This document shows positions 63,670 to 64,000 of a DNA stretch of 64,000 nt, in pieces (within the stretch, counting starts at the first letter, position 1; each line of letters starts with the position of its first letter). Below the pieces are notes generated by a model. That model ran no database searches, was not told the origin of the DNA, and worked only from the letters and a program-made list of their open reading frames with translations. The stretch is from contig NZ_CP118527.1 of assembly GCF_028885415.1 (NCBI RefSeq), positions 7,750,001 to 7,814,000 of the forward strand, read 5' to 3'. The position numbers and the translations under genes were made by a program. The DNA comes from Streptomyces coeruleorubidus. Its GTDB lineage: Bacteria; Actinomycetota; Actinomycetes; Streptomycetales; Streptomycetaceae.

Positions 63670-64000
63670 CTGGGTGGTCCTTGCATTGGGATAGGGCGTA
63701 ACGCCCGCCATAGTGGCCCAATCCCACCGGCCCTCAGGGGGTTTCGGGGCAAGAGGCCGCCAAGGAAGTGCAAGGGATTGCCCAGGGCGGCATTCTGCTC
63801 GAACTGCCGCGTGAGGGGCGAGAGTTGAGTTCGAAGAAGACTACCCGCACGGGTGGTTCCACGGAAAGTTGCCGTGACCCGTGAGGAAGTTGTGAATCGG
63901 CTGCACGCATGTGGGTGGCCGGTTTCGTGATGATCTTACGAGGTGGTGGGGGCTGCTCGGCCCGTGTCTGCCCGTGGTGACTCAACCGGCCGTGGCCAGC
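63670..64000. other. no gene seen at the window edge
   Basis: 331 bp upstream of the DUF2637 start. It contains direct and inverted A/T-richer tracts (GGGGGTTTCGGGG, CCCGTGAGGAAGTTGTGAATC) and only chance ORFs on either strand. No tRNA fold or terminator was recognised. A gene might start beyond the edge. Confidence 0.4.

Noticed and set aside
63734..63985. An 83-codon minus-strand frame at the window edge.
   Set aside because: No ribosome binding site, no recognisable domain and composition typical of chance frames.

Overview
The window is typical Streptomyces chromosome. It has very high GC with G/C-ending codons, strong AGGAGG-type ribosome binding sites beside GTG and TTG starts, and actinobacterial families (ROK and LacI regulators, ECF41 sigma factor, HATPase anti-sigma factor, STAS-ANTAR, DUF2637, AldO). 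The mix is accessory and metabolic rather than core: many secreted carbohydrate-active proteins, short regulated islands and several decayed genes. I see no tRNA, rRNA, CRISPR array or prophage core.

Layout. 0-3 kb: the end of a PaaZ/PaaN-like aldehyde dehydrogenase, a LacI regulator with a probable operator, and an altered metallo-beta-lactamase-fold gene flanked by remnants. 3-9.4 kb: paired MmcQ/YjbR proteins and an AraC regulator, then an oxidative/detoxification island (two pirins, DoxX, an AhpD-like CMD protein, an acetyltransferase and a MarR regulator). Related inverted-repeat sites in that island suggest one MarR regulon. 9.4-16 kb: a homocysteine methyltransferase divergent from an amino-acid permease, a DUF3592 protein, a truncated quinone oxidoreductase, a SMI1/KNR4 protein, a phosphotransferase and a frameshifted MOSC gene. 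16-21 kb: a large anchored surface protein with autotransporter-type repeats, a TolB-like membrane protein and an expansin-like protein.

21-27 kb is a plant-polysaccharide block: a Tat-exported GH43, a GH43 exo-beta-1,3-galactanase-like enzyme with a ricin-type lectin, an SGNH rhamnogalacturonan-acetylesterase-like protein and a DUF2264 protein. LacI-like palindromes lie in front of the esterase gene. 27-34 kb: a PEP-mutase/isocitrate-lyase-like enzyme, a coupled TetR/phosphotransferase pair, a frameshifted sphingomyelinase-like secreted protein with a jacalin-like tail, an ECF41 sigma factor divergent from a small membrane protein, a nucleotidyltransferase and an MFS exporter. 34-37 kb: a three-gene ABC-2 exporter. 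37-45 kb: a sugar-uptake operon (binding protein, two permeases, GH2 beta-galactosidase) and its ROK regulator, which share a 16-bp promoter motif.

45-54 kb: a STAS-ANTAR protein, a leaderless winged-helix gene, alditol oxidase divergent from a 2-hydroxyacid dehydrogenase, a radical SAM protein with an unusual CX8CX2C cluster, and a solo frameshifted tnpB. 53-64 kb: a sigma-like/zinc-finger/transmembrane/CBM2 fusion, a possible 23-residue leader ORF before rsgA, an Ada-AlkA fusion coupled to an O6-alkylguanine methyltransferase, DUF456, a proline-rich PP2C-like probable pseudophosphatase, a DUF4352 lipoprotein, an HNH remnant, an anti-sigma ATPase and a DUF2637 protein.

The strongest leads are the MarR motif, the shared ROK motif, the CBM2-bearing sigma-like membrane protein, the radical SAM protein beside the TnpB element, and the pseudophosphatase. 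Three genes carry apparent single-base frameshifts (MOSC, sphingomyelinase-like, tnpB); real decay and sequencing error cannot be separated here.
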